Source: Leptasterias polaris (lineage: Eukaryota > Echinodermata > Asteroidea > Forcipulatida > Asteriidae). Taken from it: 64,000 nt of DNA. The stretch is taken from the NCBI GenBank assembly GCA_037783415.1, contig JAZGTN010000196.1, positions 806,001 through 870,000 of the forward strand, written 5' to 3'. The notes beneath the pieces were generated by a model. The model saw only the letters and a list, made by a program, of their open reading frames with translations, was not told the DNA's origin and made no database searches. The first letter of the stretch is position 1, and every line of letters begins with the position of its first letter. Made by a program: the position numbers and the translations under genes. Below, one piece after another: positions 63,500-64,000 of this stretch.

Positions 63500-63524
63500 A
63501 ATTAATGTATCCCCTGTTTCAATG

Positions 63525-63780
63525 AGGTGATCAGGTTGGTGTAGAGGTATCTTTCCAGATCTTCCACCTCTAGGACTCTGGTTCGAATCCCGCTGGGGGC
63601 ACTATGTGGACTGGGTTATCAGTCCCTACTTGACTGCGTGTACTTTCCTGAAATAATTCTCTGGGGTTTTGACATCTAAAACTGAAACTTCCTTGTCTTC
63701 TCTCCATGTGGTTCTTGGCTAGTACAGTGATTAAGTTCACTTTTCTGAGAGTCCAATTGGCTTCACAACCAGAATAAATG
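63525..63780 (+). mobile_element. tRNA-derived SINE
   Basis: TTGGTGTAGAGGTATC resembles an A box and CTGGTTCGAATCCCGCTGGG a B box. The head is followed by GGGTTATCAGTCCCTACTTG and a non-tRNA body. It lies just after the poly(A) signal of the THAP locus. Confidence 0.75.
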
Positions 63781-64000
63781 AAATGAAAATTAAGTCTCTT
63801 TTGTCATCCTAAACATGTATTGAAGAGATACAGTTTGCTATGTAAAATTAATGAGCAGCCCCAGTTTGTGCTTATTGCATGGTGAACAGAAGTTGGTTTT
63901 TTTGGGGGGGGGGGAGAGAAAGAGGAGTTTGAGTATTGGGGTTTTCACATTTCATGCGTAATGCGTTTTCAATCCAGGGCGAACATAAAACAATTACATT

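Overview
The window is animal nuclear DNA, intron-rich and crowded with transposons. It most probably comes from an echinoderm. That is inference: the main gene is a plexin, and several interspersed repeats look like families I associate with sea stars and related echinoderms. No search was run.

One host gene fills most of the window. On the minus strand a plexin (semaphorin receptor) runs from an ATG at 53745 leftwards to 2548. I place 22 coding exons, all with AG acceptors and GT donors except one GC donor. Their phases join without a break into about 1,422 residues: signal peptide, sema domain, three PSI cysteine modules, about four IPT/TIG domains, one transmembrane helix, a juxtamembrane coiled coil and the start of the cytoplasmic GAP region. 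The remaining cytoplasmic exons lie beyond base 1. To the right, on the plus strand, is a second locus at about 61690-63520: a THAP zinc-finger coding region broken by apparent frameshifts, followed by one or two terminal exons and a poly(A) signal.

The introns hold the rest. Intron 3 carries a complete-ended Ty3/Gypsy-like LTR element (44698-50022) in the same orientation as the gene. Its Gag starts with a ComEA-like helix-hairpin-helix and its pol is entered through a TTTAAAG slippery site. Instead of RNase H and integrase, its reverse transcriptase is fused in frame to the C-terminus of a TatD-family DNase. Its leader contains two copies of a hairpin whose stems co-vary. Intron 4 carries an RTE-like LINE interrupted by the 3' end of a Penelope-like element. 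Introns 6, 10, 14, 16 and 18 and the 5' flank hold terminal-inverted-repeat (TIR) DNA elements, several with clear target-site duplications; two of them split minisatellite arrays.

Layout from left to right: 59-bp minisatellite (1-2546); exons 22-19 (2548-6939); intron 18 with a nested MITE and a hAT-like element; exons 18-11 (11368-23742) with SINEs, MITEs and microsatellites between them; intron 10 (23743-30526) with a 3.7-kb element full of ACAACGTTGT motifs; intron 9 almost filled by a 106-bp satellite; exons 9-5 (32431-39257); LINE and Penelope nest; exon 4; LTR element; exons 3-1 (50036-53745); 5' flank with MITEs, a 2.5-kb TIR element and dispersed repeats; THAP locus; terminal SINE. 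No rRNA, CRISPR array or bacterial-type feature was seen, and no intact tRNA gene.
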